From: Aeromicrobium phoceense
GTDB lineage: Bacteria; Actinomycetota; Actinomycetes; Propionibacteriales; Nocardioidaceae
Reading direction: 5' to 3'
DNA length: 64,000 nucleotides
Assembly: GCF_013868155.1 (NCBI RefSeq)
Contig: NZ_JACEOG010000001.1
Location: forward strand, 310,001-374,000
The notes under the pieces are model-generated. The model was given only the letters and a program-made list of their open reading frames with translations, made no database searches and was not told where the DNA came from. Positions 7,825 through 17,432 of the stretch are shown piece after piece (the first letter of the stretch is position 1; every line of letters begins with the position of its first letter). The position numbers were made by a program, and so were the translations under genes.

Positions 7825-7900
7825 ACCGGCGCCCTCGTCGAAGAGCAAAGGTACGAGGTCGCCGGAATGACCGATCCCACGGTCAATCGCTGGCGCTCGC

Positions 7901-8317
7901 TCATACCGAAACCAGGTCGCCCCGCTTGAGGCCGGAGTCGGCCGGGACCTCGGCGGCGTCGTGGCCGAGCGTGACGATCGAGTTGTCGGCGTCGACGAAC
8001 ACGACGCTGGGCTCGAGCCGGCGCGCCTCGGCGTCGTCGACCTGCGCGTAGGCGATGAGAATCACGATGTCACCGGGGTGCACGAGGTGCGCGGCGGCGC
8101 CGTTGATCCCGATGACGCCCGAGCCGCGAGGGCCGGCGATCGTGTAGGTCTCGAGGCGGGCACCGTTGGTGACGTCGACGATGTGCACGAGCTCGCCGGG
8201 CAGGATGTCGGACGCGTCGAGCAGGTCCTCGTCGACGGTGACCGAGCCGACGTAGTGCAGGTCGGCCTGGGTCACTGTGGCGCGGTGGATCTTGGACTTC
8301 ATCATGGTGCGCAGCAT
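7901..8317 (-). CDS. panD: Aspartate 1-decarboxylase
   Basis: PanD makes beta-alanine from aspartate for pantothenate synthesis. It is made as a proenzyme that cleaves itself between Gly24 and Ser25, leaving a pyruvoyl group on the new N-terminus. Here YVGSVTVD places the cleavage at residues 24-25 exactly. The 138-residue protein starts [20 protein letters not shown], the usual PanD N-terminus. I therefore used ATG 8317 rather than the longer open frame, which runs into panC in another reading frame. INGAAAHLV and [12 protein letters not shown] are other family landmarks. It starts 4 bp after panC ends, within the same operon. Confidence 0.97.
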   Translation of the reverse strand: MLRTMMKSKIHRATVTQADLHYVGSVTVDEDLLDASDILPGELVHIVDVTNGARLETYTIAGPRGSGVIGINGAAAHLVHPGDIVILIAYAQVDDAEARRLEPSVVFVDADNSIVTLGHDAAEVPADSGLKRGDLVSV

Positions 8318-8321
8318 CGGG

Positions 8322-9167
8322 TCACTTCCCTCGGTTCTTCGCGTCGGTCCCGAGAGGGACCGCGCAGTTGTCGAGCAGGCGCGGTCGGCCCACCCGGGCG
8401 GCCACCAGCAGACGAGACTCCCGGCCGGACTCCGCCGGTCCGAGGTCGGGGCTGGTGAGCACGAGATAGTCCGGGTCGATGCCGGCGTCGGCCAGCACCT
8501 TCCCGGCAGCGTGGAGGACGGACTCGGGGCCGTCGGGACCGGCGTCGACACCGGCACGGAGCGCGGACGAGATGGCGGCGGCGCGCTCACGCTCGGACGC
8601 GGTCAGGTAGCGGTTGCGCGAGCTCATCGCCAGGCCGTCGGCCTCGCGCACGGTGGGGCAGCCGACGACGTCGACGCCCAGGCACAGCTCCTGCGCCATC
8701 AGCCGGATCAGCGTGAGCTGCTGGTAGTCCTTCTCGCCGAACACGGCCACGTCGGGGCGCACGAGGCCGAACAGCTTCGCGACGACGGTGAGCACGCCGC
8801 GGAAGTGGGTGGGCCGCTCGGCCCCCTCGAGGATCGACGCGAGCGGGCCGGGGTCGACCATGATCGTGCCGTCGAGCCCGTGCGGGTACATCTCGTCGAC
8901 GGTGGGCGCGAAGACCACGTCCACGCCGGCGGCGTCGCAGCGCTCGAGGTCGGCGTCGAAGGTGCGCGGGTAGGCGTCGAGGTCCTCCCCCGGCGCGAAC
9001 TGCGTGGGGTTGACGAAGATCGAGACGACGAGGGTCTCGGCGAGCGGCCGCGCGTGCTCCATCAGGCTCTGGTGACCCTCGTGCAGCGCGCCCATCGTGG
9101 GCACGAGGGCGACGGTGCCGGACGTGGCGGCGCGCAGCTCGGCCGCGGTGCGGACGACGAGTGGCAT
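8322..9167 (-). CDS. panC: Pantothenate synthetase
   Basis: PanC joins pantoate and beta-alanine with ATP to form pantothenate. The 281-residue protein has the nucleotidyltransferase HIGH-like motif in [10 protein letters not shown] (residues 23-32). The pantoate-binding [28 protein letters not shown] and SSRNRYL (KMSKS-equivalent loop) are also present. The ATG at 9167 shares one base with the stop of the upstream DUF2520 gene (TGATG), so the two are probably translationally coupled. The frame stays open beyond this ATG, but only as a shadow of the upstream gene. Confidence 0.97.
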   Translation of the reverse strand: MPLVVRTAAELRAATSGTVALVPTMGALHEGHQSLMEHARPLAETLVVSIFVNPTQFAPGEDLDAYPRTFDADLERCDAAGVDVVFAPTVDEMYPHGLDGTIMVDPGPLASILEGAERPTHFRGVLTVVAKLFGLVRPDVAVFGEKDYQQLTLIRLMAQELCLGVDVVGCPTVREADGLAMSSRNRYLTASERERAAAISSALRAGVDAGPDGPESVLHAAGKVLADAGIDPDYLVLTSPDLGPAESGRESRLLVAARVGRPRLLDNCAVPLGTDAKNRGK

Positions 9168-10024
9168 CAGCGGACCTTCTCGCGGATCACGGCGGTGCGG
9201 ACGGCGTCGGCCGTGTCGGTGTCGATGCGGCCGGTGGACTCGGCGCGATCGGCGGTGGCGGTGGCCAGCGCGGCGTAGGTGCGCCGCACGGACGGGTCGT
9301 GCAGGTGCGCGACGTGGGCGCGGACCGTGTCGACGTCGCCACGGGCGACGGGGCCGGTGAGCGCGGCGTCGCCGTAGGCGAGCGTGTTGTCGAGCGCAGC
9401 GGCAAGCAGCGGTCGGAGCACGGCGGCCGGGTCGTCGGCGCCGATCTCGCGCAACAGGTCCATCGCCTGGGTGACGATCGTGGTCAGGTGGTTGGCGCCG
9501 TGGGCCAGCGACGCGTGGTAGGTGGCGCGGTCGGCCTCCTCGACCCACATGACCGAGCCGCCGAGGTCGGCGACGAGGGTCTCGGCGACGTCGCGGTCGG
9601 CGGGCTCGGCGGTGACGCCGAAGACGCAGCCGCGGTCGATGTCGACCTCGGTGCCGGTGAAGGTCATCGCGGGGTGCATCGCGATCGCGCGGGCGCCGGC
9701 GTGGACGAACGGCGCGAGGACGGCCAGCCCGTGGCGGCCGCTGGTGTGCGCGAAGAGCCGGCCAGGGCCGGCGAGGGGCGCGAGCTCGGCGACGACGTCG
9801 GCCAGCGCGTCGTCGGGCACCGCGAGGATGACGATCTCGGCTCGGCGGACGACCTCGGCGCGGTCGAGCACGGGGATGTCGGCGAGCAGCGTCTGGACGC
9901 GCAGGTGCGAGGCGTCCGAGCGTCCGCTGACGCCGACGATGTGGTGGCCGGCTCGCTGGAGCCGGGCGGCGAGGACAGCACCGACACGGCCGGCGCCGAC
10001 CACACCCACGCGAGGGTGCGACAT
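9167..10024 (-). CDS. Rossmann-like/DUF2520 protein, candidate ketopantoate reductase (PanG type)
   Basis: This 285-residue protein begins with a dinucleotide-binding turn, GVVGAGRVGAVLAARL (residues 6-21), and continues with IVILAVPDDALADV. The C-terminal half has the DUF2520 helical domain, with HPAMTFTG and SLAHGANHLTTIV. Proteins of this family sit upstream of panC in many Actinobacteria. One member, Francisella PanG, is an alternative ketopantoate reductase. As first gene of a panC-panD-coaX cluster, supplying pantoate by NADPH reduction is the natural inference. The start at ATG 10024 puts the Rossmann turn at the N-terminus; a much longer upstream open frame is not credible. Confidence 0.85.
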   Translation of the reverse strand: MSHPRVGVVGAGRVGAVLAARLQRAGHHIVGVSGRSDASHLRVQTLLADIPVLDRAEVVRRAEIVILAVPDDALADVVAELAPLAGPGRLFAHTSGRHGLAVLAPFVHAGARAIAMHPAMTFTGTEVDIDRGCVFGVTAEPADRDVAETLVADLGGSVMWVEEADRATYHASLAHGANHLTTIVTQAMDLLREIGADDPAAVLRPLLAAALDNTLAYGDAALTGPVARGDVDTVRAHVAHLHDPSVRRTYAALATATADRAESTGRIDTDTADAVRTAVIREKVR

Positions 10025-10166
10025 GTGTGTTGCCTTTCGTTCCAGTCCCGGAGCGGGTACCAGACAAAGTGACGTCGTCAGTCTACGTCGCCGCACCGGC
10101 GGACGGGAGATGAGGTGACGAGGGTCACACGCACGCGAGCGCGGTCCGCTCTGCCACACTGACGCC

Positions 10167-11639
10167 ATGGCTCGGATCCTGATCCGCGCGGGCAAGGACC
10201 CGTTCACGGCAGTCGTACCCGAGACGACGCTGACGCAGGACGTCTTCAACTCCAACAGCGGGAACTTCCTGTTCCAGCACTCGGTGTGGAAGGCGCTCGA
10301 CGTGGCCCCGCATGAGCTGGTCGCGAACTCCACGCTGAGCGAGCGTCGCGTCGCCTCCGCCGAGGACGCCGCCCGCATCAACGAGGAGTTCGACCACTTC
10401 GTCGTGCCGATGGCGAACTCGTTCCGCGCCGACTTCGCGGAGAAGCTCGACCACCTGGCCGCGCTCATCGAGCAGCTGACGATCCCCACCACCGTGATCG
10501 GCATCGGCGCGCAAGCCCCGGCCGACCGCTCGTTCGACGCCCTCGCGGGCGTCCGCGACGTGAGCCGTCGCTTCGTGTCGGCGGTGCTGGAGCGCTCCCC
10601 CTCGATCGGTGTGCGTGGTGAGTTCACTCGCGACTTCCTCGTCGACCTCGGTTTCCCCGGCGACGCGATCGATGTCATCGGCTGCCCGTCGCTGTTCCTG
10701 CAGGGCCCCGACCTGAGGGTGCGCGAGCCCGGCGCCCTGGGCGTCGACGCGAGCCTCGGGCTGAACCTGACGCCCGAGGTGCCGGGGATCGGCGCGTTCG
10801 CCACCGAGCAGGCCGCGCGGCACCCGAACCTCACCTACGTCGGCCAGGACCAGCACGACCTGCGGCTGCTGCTGTGGGGTGTCCCGCACCCCCACGTCAC
10901 GGATCCGCTCGTTCCCACCCATCTGCGACACCCGCTGTACCAGCAGGACCGCATGCGGCTCTTCGTCGACACCTGGACCTGGTACGACTTCCTCGCCCAG
11001 CAGGACTTCGTCTACGGCACGCGCTTCCACGGGAACGTCGCGGCGCTGCTGGCCGGCACGCCCGCGCTCATGCTGGCGCACGACTCGCGCACGCTCGAGC
11101 TGGCCGAGTACCACCAGATGCCGCACCGGCTCCAGCCCCACTTCGACGAGCCGATCCGCGTGGAGGACCTGGCCGAGGCCACCGACCTCGCGCCCTTCCA
11201 CGCCGCCATGCCCGAGCGGTTCGGCCGCTACACGGCGTTCCTCGAGCGCAACGGCCTGGAGCACCGCTGGCAGGACGGCCGCGACGGCGCGCAGTTCGAC
11301 GAGCGACTGGCGCAGGCCTCGCTCCCGCCGGCGGTGCACACCCTGGCGGCTCCCGACCTGTCCGAGGTGGCCTCGCGGCTCGAGTGGCTGCGGCACGCGA
11401 TGGTCATCGACCTCACCCGGCACCCGCAGCGCTACGAGTACCCGTTCAACACGCCCACCTACCAGGGCGCCGGCTCGCGCCACGCCCGCCTGGCCGAGCA
11501 GCGCGACGCGAAGCTCAGGAGCCAGCAGCAGCGCATCAACGAGCTGACGACGCGGATCGACCGCATCGAGCGCGTCACGCCCGGTGGGCTCGTCGTCCGG
11601 CTCGTGCGCAAGATGCGCGCGATGCTGCGCCGGGGCTGA
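10167..11639 (+). CDS. Polysaccharide pyruvyl transferase family protein
   Basis: This 490-residue protein fits the polysaccharide pyruvyl transferase family, which adds ketal pyruvate groups to surface glycans using phosphoenolpyruvate. Typical segments are TTVIGIGAQ, the SIGVRGEFTRDFL region, VIGCPSLF and FVYGTRFHGNVAALLAGTP with the adjacent LAHDSRTLELAEYHQMP. Residues about 440-490 add a basic, partly coiled tail ending in KMRAMLRRG. No other glycan genes are nearby, so the acceptor is unknown. It is divergent from the pan operon. No strong ribosome binding site precedes the ATG, and CACACT lies about 6 nt upstream, which could be a weak -10 of a leaderless mRNA. Confidence 0.85.
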   Translation: MARILIRAGKDPFTAVVPETTLTQDVFNSNSGNFLFQHSVWKALDVAPHELVANSTLSERRVASAEDAARINEEFDHFVVPMANSFRADFAEKLDHLAALIEQLTIPTTVIGIGAQAPADRSFDALAGVRDVSRRFVSAVLERSPSIGVRGEFTRDFLVDLGFPGDAIDVIGCPSLFLQGPDLRVREPGALGVDASLGLNLTPEVPGIGAFATEQAARHPNLTYVGQDQHDLRLLLWGVPHPHVTDPLVPTHLRHPLYQQDRMRLFVDTWTWYDFLAQQDFVYGTRFHGNVAALLAGTPALMLAHDSRTLELAEYHQMPHRLQPHFDEPIRVEDLAEATDLAPFHAAMPERFGRYTAFLERNGLEHRWQDGRDGAQFDERLAQASLPPAVHTLAAPDLSEVASRLEWLRHAMVIDLTRHPQRYEYPFNTPTYQGAGSRHARLAEQRDAKLRSQQQRINELTTRIDRIERVTPGGLVVRLVRKMRAMLRRG

Positions 11640-11685
11640 GCCATCCCCGTACCGGCTGGCACACTGGTCCCTGCGCCACCGGCGC

Positions 11686-11761
11686 GGGCCTCTAGCTCAA
11701 TTGGCAGAGCAGCGGACTTTTAATCCGCGGGTTGTGGGTTCGAGTCCCACGGGGCCCACCA
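11686..11761 (+). tRNA. tRNA-Lys (anticodon UUU)
   Basis: The cloverleaf is complete. The 7-bp acceptor stem is gggcctc/ggggccc, the D-stem gctc/gagc, and the anticodon stem gcgga/tccgc with loop cTTTTaa. The variable loop has five bases and the T-arm is gtggg-ttcgagt-cccac. The discriminator is A, and the CCA end is encoded (11759-11761). It lies about 50 bp after the pyruvyl transferase gene. Confidence 0.98.
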
Positions 11762-11818
11762 CCGCACCCCTCCCCGCCCGCACGACATGACGAACCACGC
11801 CACCGAGTGGCGCGACGG

Positions 11819-12838
11819 TCAAGCGGTCGGGTCCTCGCGCAGGCGCACGATCGCCTTGCCCGTGTTGGCGCCGGTGAGCAGGCCCGCGAACGCCTCGGGC
11901 ATGGCGTCCAGGCCGTTCCACGTGGTCTCGCGGTAGGCGAGGTCGCCGTCGCGCAGCCACTGGCCCACCTTCTGCTCGAACTCCGGGCGCAGGCTCTCGT
12001 GGTCGCTCACGATGAAGCCGCGCAGCGTGAGGCGCTTGCCCACGGCCTTGAACATGTTGCGCGGACCGCTGGCGTTCGGGTCGTTGTATCCCGAGATCGA
12101 GCCGCACAGCGCCATCCGGCCCCGCTCGTTGATGTGCTCGAGCGCCGCCTCCAGGTGGTCGCCGCCCACGTTGTCGAAGTAGACGTCGAAGCCGTCGGGG
12201 AACGCGGCGCCGACCTGGCCCATCACGTCGCCCTCGCGGTAGTTGATGCCGGCGTCGAACTTCAGCTCGTCCACCAGCAGCGCGACCTTCTCGGCCGAGC
12301 CGGCGCTGCCGACCACGCGATCGGCTCCGGCGAGACGGGCGAACTGGCCGACGAGGCTGCCCACGGCGCCGGCCGCGGCCGACACGAACACCGAGTCGCC
12401 GGGCTGGAACGCCGCGACGTCGAACAGGCCGGCGTAGGCGGTCATGCCGGGCATCCCCAGCACGCCGAGGAAGTAGGAGGACGGGAGGCCGTTGAGCTCG
12501 ACCTTCGTCGCGTACTGGTCGGCCAGCACGGCGTGCTCACGCCAGCCCAGGCCGTGGCGCACGATGCTGCCGACGGGCAGCGCGTCGGAGCGCGACTCGA
12601 CGACGACGCCGATGGCCCCGCCGTCGAGGGGGTGGTCGAGCTTGAACGGCGGGACGTAGGACTTCACGTCATTCATGCGGGGGCGCATGTACGGGTCGAC
12701 GGTGAGCACGATGTTCTCCACCAGCACGTCGCCGTCGCGCAGGTCGCGCAGCTCGCGCTCGACGAACCGGTAGGTCTCGGCTCCCGGCAGACCGGTGGGG
12801 CGCTGGGCCAGATGGATCTCGCGGGTCGTGGTGGTCAT
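11819..12838 (-). CDS. NADP-dependent oxidoreductase, medium-chain (CurA/leukotriene reductase-like)
   Basis: This 339-residue zinc-free MDR enzyme probably reduces activated carbon-carbon double bonds with NADPH. Landmarks are LTVDPYMRPRMND near the N-terminus, GMPGMTAYAGL, the nucleotide-binding SAAAGAVGSLVGQFARLAG and YFDNVGGDHLEAAL. No cysteine-rich structural zinc loop is present. The ATG at 12838 matches the start of the family and follows a GGAGG-type site; the longer open frame upstream is not protein-like. It stands alone, reading towards tRNA-Lys. The physiological substrate cannot be deduced. Confidence 0.92.
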   Translation of the reverse strand: MTTTTREIHLAQRPTGLPGAETYRFVERELRDLRDGDVLVENIVLTVDPYMRPRMNDVKSYVPPFKLDHPLDGGAIGVVVESRSDALPVGSIVRHGLGWREHAVLADQYATKVELNGLPSSYFLGVLGMPGMTAYAGLFDVAAFQPGDSVFVSAAAGAVGSLVGQFARLAGADRVVGSAGSAEKVALLVDELKFDAGINYREGDVMGQVGAAFPDGFDVYFDNVGGDHLEAALEHINERGRMALCGSISGYNDPNASGPRNMFKAVGKRLTLRGFIVSDHESLRPEFEQKVGQWLRDGDLAYRETTWNGLDAMPEAFAGLLTGANTGKAIVRLREDPTA

Positions 12839-12944
12839 GCTCGTCCTCCCGTTCGGGTCGCCGCTGCGCGGCGGTGGTCCGGGCTCGCGTCGACGCGGTC
12901 CACCCGGCTCCGGCCATCGTAGGGACCCACCCCGACGCGTGCCC

Positions 12945-14660
12945 TCAGCCGGGCGGGCGACCGCCGCCCATCCCTCCTCCCGACGGTGGGCCTCCACGCC
13001 CGCCGCCCGTGAGCGAGCGGGTGCTCGCCTCGTCACTGCTCGGGAGCGCGGCCTCGAGATCCGCGACCACGACCTGCTCGCCCTTGTCGACACCCTCGGT
13101 GACGGCGGCGGAGGTGGCCCCCATCGTCCCCAGCGTGACCTGCCGCCGCTCGACCTCGCCGTCGGCCAGCACCAGGACGCTGCCCTGGGTCGCCGTCCGG
13201 CGGGTCACCGCCGAGGCAGGCACGGTGACGACGTCCGACGCCGTCCCCGTGACGATCGCGACGACTGCCGCCGAGCCCTCGGGCGCCGCGAGGTCGTCGT
13301 CGAGCGTGACCGTGACGCTGTACGTGGTCGTGGACGCCTGCTCGTCCGACGCCTCCGGCACCAGGCCGACGGCCGAGACCGTGCCGCGCGCGGCGGTGGC
13401 CGATCCTGGCGTGACGGTGGCGGCCTGCCCGACCTCGATCGCGGCGAGGTCGTCGACGGGAACGCTGACGGTCGCCGTGGTGTCGCCCTCGCCGATCAGT
13501 ACGAGAGCGGCGTCAGACGTGGAGACCTCGTCACCGGCAGCGATGCCGACGGACATGACCGTGCCGTCGAACGGGGCGGTCAGGGTCGCCGCCGCGAGGT
13601 CGGTCTTGGCGGAGGTCAGCGCGGCCTCGGCCGTGTCGACATCGGCCTGCGCCGAGGCGAGGTCCGCGGCGGTCGCGGTGGTGCCCGACGAGCTCCCCGA
13701 CCCGGAGCCGGAGCCTGAGCTCCCCGCGTCGGGCTGGGCGCCCTGACCCGGCGTCTGGCCGGTGGTGCCGCCGGAGTCCCGGTCCTGGCCCGCGGCCTTC
13801 CCGGAGTCCTGCTCCTTCGTCTCGTCCTTCGTGTCAGCGCTGCCTCCGGAGGCATCGGCCGAGCCGGCGTCCTTCTCCAGTTGCTTCACGGCGTCACCCA
13901 AGGTCGAGCCGAGGGCCTCCAGCGCGGACTGCAGCGCATCCTGTTGCTCCGCGACGACGTCCTGCGCCTCCTGCACGGCGGTGAGCGCGTCCTGGCACTC
14001 CTGCGAGATCGCCGTCGCGGTCGCGGGGTCCTCCTCCTCGCAGGCGGCCTGCTGCGCCGCGAGTGCCGCCTTCGCCGCGGTGATGGCATCGGTGGCGGCG
14101 CTCTGGGCCGACTTCACCGTCTCCTGCTCAGCGGCCAGCTCGGCGAGCGCGTCCTTCAGCCTGTCGCTGGTCGAGGCGAAGGTCATGGGCGACGAGGACG
14201 ACTCCGTGTAGAGCGCCGGGGTCACCGTGCCGGCGTCCGTGGCCGACGACTCCGTCGCGCTCCCGCCCCCGCCGGATGCCCGGGTGACCGTGTCGATCTG
14301 GCCGTCCTCGACGTCGTCCAGGTAGGCCTCGGCGTCGGCCAGGTCGGCCCGCGCCTCGATGACGGCCGCATTCAGGTCGCTCGCGTCGAGCGTGGCGAGC
14401 ACGTCGCCCGCCTCGACCTCGTCGCCGACCTCCACCGCCACCTTCCTCACCGTGCCGTCGGTCGCGAACACGAGATCGGACCGCTGCGACGCGGCGATCG
14501 TGCCGTCGTACGACACGATCTGCTCGACGTCGCCGCGCGTGGCCGCGACGGTCCGGTAGCGGTCCTCCCCTGCGGTCGAGGAGGCAGCGAACAGCCCCAC
14601 GCCCACGACCGTGGCGGCCGCGACCGCGGCGACGCCCAGGCGCCTGCTGACGTGGATCAC
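12945..14660 (-). CDS. HlyD/MacA-like membrane fusion adaptor, long form
   Basis: This 571-residue adaptor has an N-terminal membrane anchor (residues about 8-28), then a biotinyl-lipoyl-like half (KVAVEVGDEVEAGDVLATLD). A long helical hairpin rich in Ala and Gln follows, then a Ser/Gly/Asp-rich linker with a GSGSGSGSSS run. The second lipoyl half and beta-barrel segments (TAPFDGTVMSVGI) come next. The protein ends in a Gly/Pro-rich tail. Such adaptors connect ABC permeases to export across the envelope. It is the last gene of the MacAB-like operon and starts with GTG overlapping the lipoprotein stop by 4 nt (GTGA). Two different adaptor genes in one operon is unusual. Confidence 0.85.
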   Translation of the reverse strand: MIHVSRRLGVAAVAAATVVGVGLFAASSTAGEDRYRTVAATRGDVEQIVSYDGTIAASQRSDLVFATDGTVRKVAVEVGDEVEAGDVLATLDASDLNAAVIEARADLADAEAYLDDVEDGQIDTVTRASGGGGSATESSATDAGTVTPALYTESSSSPMTFASTSDRLKDALAELAAEQETVKSAQSAATDAITAAKAALAAQQAACEEEDPATATAISQECQDALTAVQEAQDVVAEQQDALQSALEALGSTLGDAVKQLEKDAGSADASGGSADTKDETKEQDSGKAAGQDRDSGGTTGQTPGQGAQPDAGSSGSGSGSGSSSGTTATAADLASAQADVDTAEAALTSAKTDLAAATLTAPFDGTVMSVGIAAGDEVSTSDAALVLIGEGDTTATVSVPVDDLAAIEVGQAATVTPGSATAARGTVSAVGLVPEASDEQASTTTYSVTVTLDDDLAAPEGSAAVVAIVTGTASDVVTVPASAVTRRTATQGSVLVLADGEVERRQVTLGTMGATSAAVTEGVDKGEQVVVADLEAALPSSDEASTRSLTGGGRGGPPSGGGMGGGRPPG

Positions 14661-15493
14661 GCCGCCTCGCCCTCGTCCTGCTGCGTCGAGTCGTCAGCAG
14701 GCGCGTCACCGCGCCGGCCGGAGCCGCGCGTCACGCACTCGCCGTCGGCGGCCGCGCTGATCTGGATCGAGGTCGCTTTCACGGCTCCGGTGGAGTCGGT
14801 CTCGCCCCGGGTCTGGAGGCACACGCCGACCTTCACGTCATCGGCGTCGGCCTTCGCCGTGGTCGTGTAGGTCGTGTCGTCGCCGACGGTGATCTTCACG
14901 TCGCTGGTCTCGTCGGACCCGGGCGTGCTCGACGCGACCGTGAACCCGCTACCGGAGACCGCGGTGACCTCACCGGCCGTCATGCCGCCGCCAGGTGCGC
15001 CACCGGGGCGCTCACCCTGCGGTGCCGACGGCGGCTCTTGCCCCTCGGGGGCACCGCTGGGCCGGTCGGTCGGTCGCTCGCCGCCCCCGGGGCCGCCGCC
15101 CCCGAAGCCGTCGGCACACTCGCCGTCGGCCTGCTGGGTGACCCGGACCGACGTCGCGGTCACCGCGTCGCCCGATCCCCCGCCCGTCACGACGACGCAC
15201 GAGCCCTTCGTGACGTCCTCGAGGGACCCGCTCACCTGACGCGTGAACGTCGTCGAGTCCGTCCAGGTGACGGCGGTCTGGCTGGAGGAGCCCTGGACCT
15301 GGGCGGTCGAGCCGTCGACGGCGGCGACCTTCCCCGATCCGGGCTGACCTCCGGCGCGGGCACCGCCGCCCGCCTGCTGGGACTGCTGCTGCTCGGACGA
15401 GGCCGCCTGCGTGTCGGAGTCCTCGTCACCACAGGCGGCGAGCGAGAACGCGAGGGTCAAGGCTGTGGCGGTCAGGGCGAAGGTGCGCTTCAT
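14657..15493 (-). CDS. Secreted lipoprotein with two DUF5666-like domains
   Basis: This 278-residue protein has a lipoprotein signal peptide ending in a lipobox with Cys21 (FSLAAC), so it should be anchored outside the membrane. After a Gln/Ala/Gly-rich linker come two related beta domains. The first begins GKVAAVDGSTAQV and the second GEVTAVSGSGFTV, each ending near a DGEC motif. A Gly/Pro-rich low-complexity stretch separates them. The pattern fits DUF5666. GGAG lies about 7 nt before the ATG at 15493. It lies between the permease and second adaptor genes, so it is probably an accessory part of the exporter. Confidence 0.8.
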   Translation of the reverse strand: MKRTFALTATALTLAFSLAACGDEDSDTQAASSEQQQSQQAGGGARAGGQPGSGKVAAVDGSTAQVQGSSSQTAVTWTDSTTFTRQVSGSLEDVTKGSCVVVTGGGSGDAVTATSVRVTQQADGECADGFGGGGPGGGERPTDRPSGAPEGQEPPSAPQGERPGGAPGGGMTAGEVTAVSGSGFTVASSTPGSDETSDVKITVGDDTTYTTTAKADADDVKVGVCLQTRGETDSTGAVKATSIQISAAADGECVTRGSGRRGDAPADDSTQQDEGEAA

Positions 15494-15516
15494 GGTTGCT
15501 CCAGTCATGGTGGGGT

Positions 15517-16743
15517 TCATTCGCTTCGGAGGGCTTCGATGGGGGTGAGCCGGGCGGCGCGGCTGGCGGGGTAGACCCCGAAGCCGAGGCCGAGGGCCAG
15601 GGAGGTCGCGAGCGCCAGCGCCGTGGCGACCGCGGAGACGGACACGGGCTGGTCGATCAGCGGAGGCAGGGCCCACGCGCCGACCAGGCCCAGGGCGACG
15701 CCGGCGAGGCCGCCCGCGAGGCCGAGGATGGAAGCCTCGACGAGGAACTGGCGACCGATCACCGACGGCGTCGCGCCGAGGGCCTTGCGCAGGCCGATCT
15801 CGCGGATCCGCTCGGTCACCGAGACGAGCATGATGTTCATGACGCCGATGCCGCCGACGAGCAGCGAGATGGCCGCGACGCCGCCGAGCAGGACTGTCAG
15901 GGTCCGATTCGTCGAGTTCGCCGTCTCCAGCAGTGCCGCCTGGCTCGTGATCGTGAAGTCGGCCTCGTCGTCGCCGGTGATGCCGTGCAGGTTCGTCATC
16001 AGCGCCTCGATCTCCTGGTAGGCCGCCGAGAGCCGGTCCGCGGACGCGGCCTCCACGTAGACCGAGGAGAGCGTCGTGCCGGTAGATCCGGTCGCGGCGG
16101 CGGCGGCCGCCAGGGGCACCACCGCGGTGTCGTCCTGGCTCGTCTCGGAGGAGGAGCCGCCCGAAGACTCCAGCACCCCGATCACGGTGAACGCCGACCC
16201 GTTGACCGTCACCTTCTGGCCGACGGGCGACCCGACGGCGAAGAGCTCGGTGGCCGTGTCGGGCCCGATGACCATGACTTTGGCGCCGGACTCCGCCTCG
16301 GCCGCGGTGAAGAAGCGGCCGGACGCGATCTCGCGGTTGCGCACCGACGCCCACGACGGCGTCGTGCCCACCAGCGAGGTCGTCCAGTTGGTCGTGCCGT
16401 TGACGAGAGACACCGACGAGGAGGTGGCGGGCGCCACGGCCCGGACGTCGGGCACGACCGTCTCGTCGGCGATCGCGACCGCGTCGGAGAGCGTCAGCGT
16501 CGTCGCCGACCCGAAGCCGCCCCGCTGCCCCTCGCTGGTGGAGCTGCCGGGCGCGACCACCAGCAGGTTGCTGCCGAGCGAGTCGATCTGCTCGGCGACC
16601 TCGTCCTGCGCCCCCTGGCCCAGGCCGACGGTCAGGATCACCGACGAGACGCCGATGATGATGCCGAGCATCGTCAGCGCCGATCGCAGGGCGTGGGCGC
16701 GGACGGCCTCGAGGCCGGTGCGGAACGTCTCGGCCCAGTTCAT
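15517..16743 (-). CDS. MacB-like ABC transporter permease
   Basis: This 408-residue permease has the MacB/FtsX layout. A first membrane segment (residues about 20-43, SALTMLGIIIGVSSVILTVG) is followed by a large extracytoplasmic domain (about 50-275). Three membrane segments at the C-terminus include LLVGGIGVMNIMLVSVTERI and a final GFGVYPASRAARLTPIEALR. MacB-type transporters work as mechanotransmitters driving export or envelope remodelling rather than moving substrate through the permease. The ATG at 16743 overlaps the ATPase stop by 4 nt, and the DUF5666 lipoprotein gene follows after 23 bp. The substrate is unknown. Confidence 0.92.
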   Translation of the reverse strand: MNWAETFRTGLEAVRAHALRSALTMLGIIIGVSSVILTVGLGQGAQDEVAEQIDSLGSNLLVVAPGSSTSEGQRGGFGSATTLTLSDAVAIADETVVPDVRAVAPATSSSVSLVNGTTNWTTSLVGTTPSWASVRNREIASGRFFTAAEAESGAKVMVIGPDTATELFAVGSPVGQKVTVNGSAFTVIGVLESSGGSSSETSQDDTAVVPLAAAAAATGSTGTTLSSVYVEAASADRLSAAYQEIEALMTNLHGITGDDEADFTITSQAALLETANSTNRTLTVLLGGVAAISLLVGGIGVMNIMLVSVTERIREIGLRKALGATPSVIGRQFLVEASILGLAGGLAGVALGLVGAWALPPLIDQPVSVSAVATALALATSLALGLGFGVYPASRAARLTPIEALRSE

Positions 16744-17432
16744 GCGAGGCTCCGGACCGAGGACTCGACCACGCGGCCGTCCCGCACGACGACCTGACGG
16801 TCGGCGCGCTCGGCCACGTCGTGCTCGTGCGTGATGAGGACGATCGTGCGGCCCATTCCCGACAGCTCGTCGAGGAGCGCCAGGACGTCCGCCGTGGACC
16901 TCGAGTCGAGGTTGCCCGTGGGCTCGTCAGCCAGCACCATCGCCGGGTCGGTCACCAGCGCCCGCGCCACGGCGACGCGTTGCTGCTGGCCGCCGGAGAG
17001 CTCGCCCGGGCGGTGGTCGGCGCGGTCGCCCAGCCCGACGCGGGCCAGCGCGGCGACCGAGCGCTCGCGGCGCTCGTCGCGGCCGACCCCGGCATAGACG
17101 AGCGGAAGCTCCACGTTGCGCCACGCGGGCAGGCTCGGCAGCAGGTTGAACTGCTGGAACACGAAGCCGATGAGGCGGTTGCGGACGTCCGCCAGGCGGA
17201 CCTCGTCCAGCGTAGAGACGTCCTCGCCGGCGAGCCGGTAGGACCCGTGGGTGGGCACGTCGAGGCAGCCGAGGATGTTCATGAGCGTCGACTTGCCCGA
17301 GCCGGATGGCCCGACGATCGCGACGTACTCCCCCTCCTCGATGTCGAGCGTCACGCCGTCCAACGCGGCCACCTCGAGAGCGCCAGTGGCGTACACCTTG
17401 CGCACGTCGCGCAAGGAGAGCAGCGCGCTCAC
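16740..17432 (-). CDS. MacB/LolD-like ABC transporter ATPase
   Basis: This 230-residue nucleotide-binding subunit has all key motifs: Walker [10 protein letters not shown] (residues 41-49), Q-loop [10 protein letters not shown], signature [15 protein letters not shown], Walker [13 protein letters not shown] and the switch histidine in ITHEHD. The GNLD ending after Walker B and the FNLLP loop are typical of the MacB/LolD class. It starts with GTG at 17432, overlapping the upstream adaptor stop by 4 nt (GTGA), and overlaps the permease gene downstream by 4 nt. Adaptor, ATPase and permease should therefore be made together. Confidence 0.95.
   Translation of the reverse strand: MSALLSLRDVRKVYATGALEVAALDGVTLDIEEGEYVAIVGPSGSGKSTLMNILGCLDVPTHGSYRLAGEDVSTLDEVRLADVRNRLIGFVFQQFNLLPSLPAWRNVELPLVYAGVGRDERRERSVAALARVGLGDRADHRPGELSGGQQQRVAVARALVTDPAMVLADEPTGNLDSRSTADVLALLDELSGMGRTIVLITHEHDVAERADRQVVVRDGRVVESSVRSLA

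Noticed and set aside
9168-10067. A long N-terminal extension of panC
   Set aside because: It is Arg/Pro-rich and overlaps the DUF2520 gene in another frame. PanC begins properly at ATG 9167.
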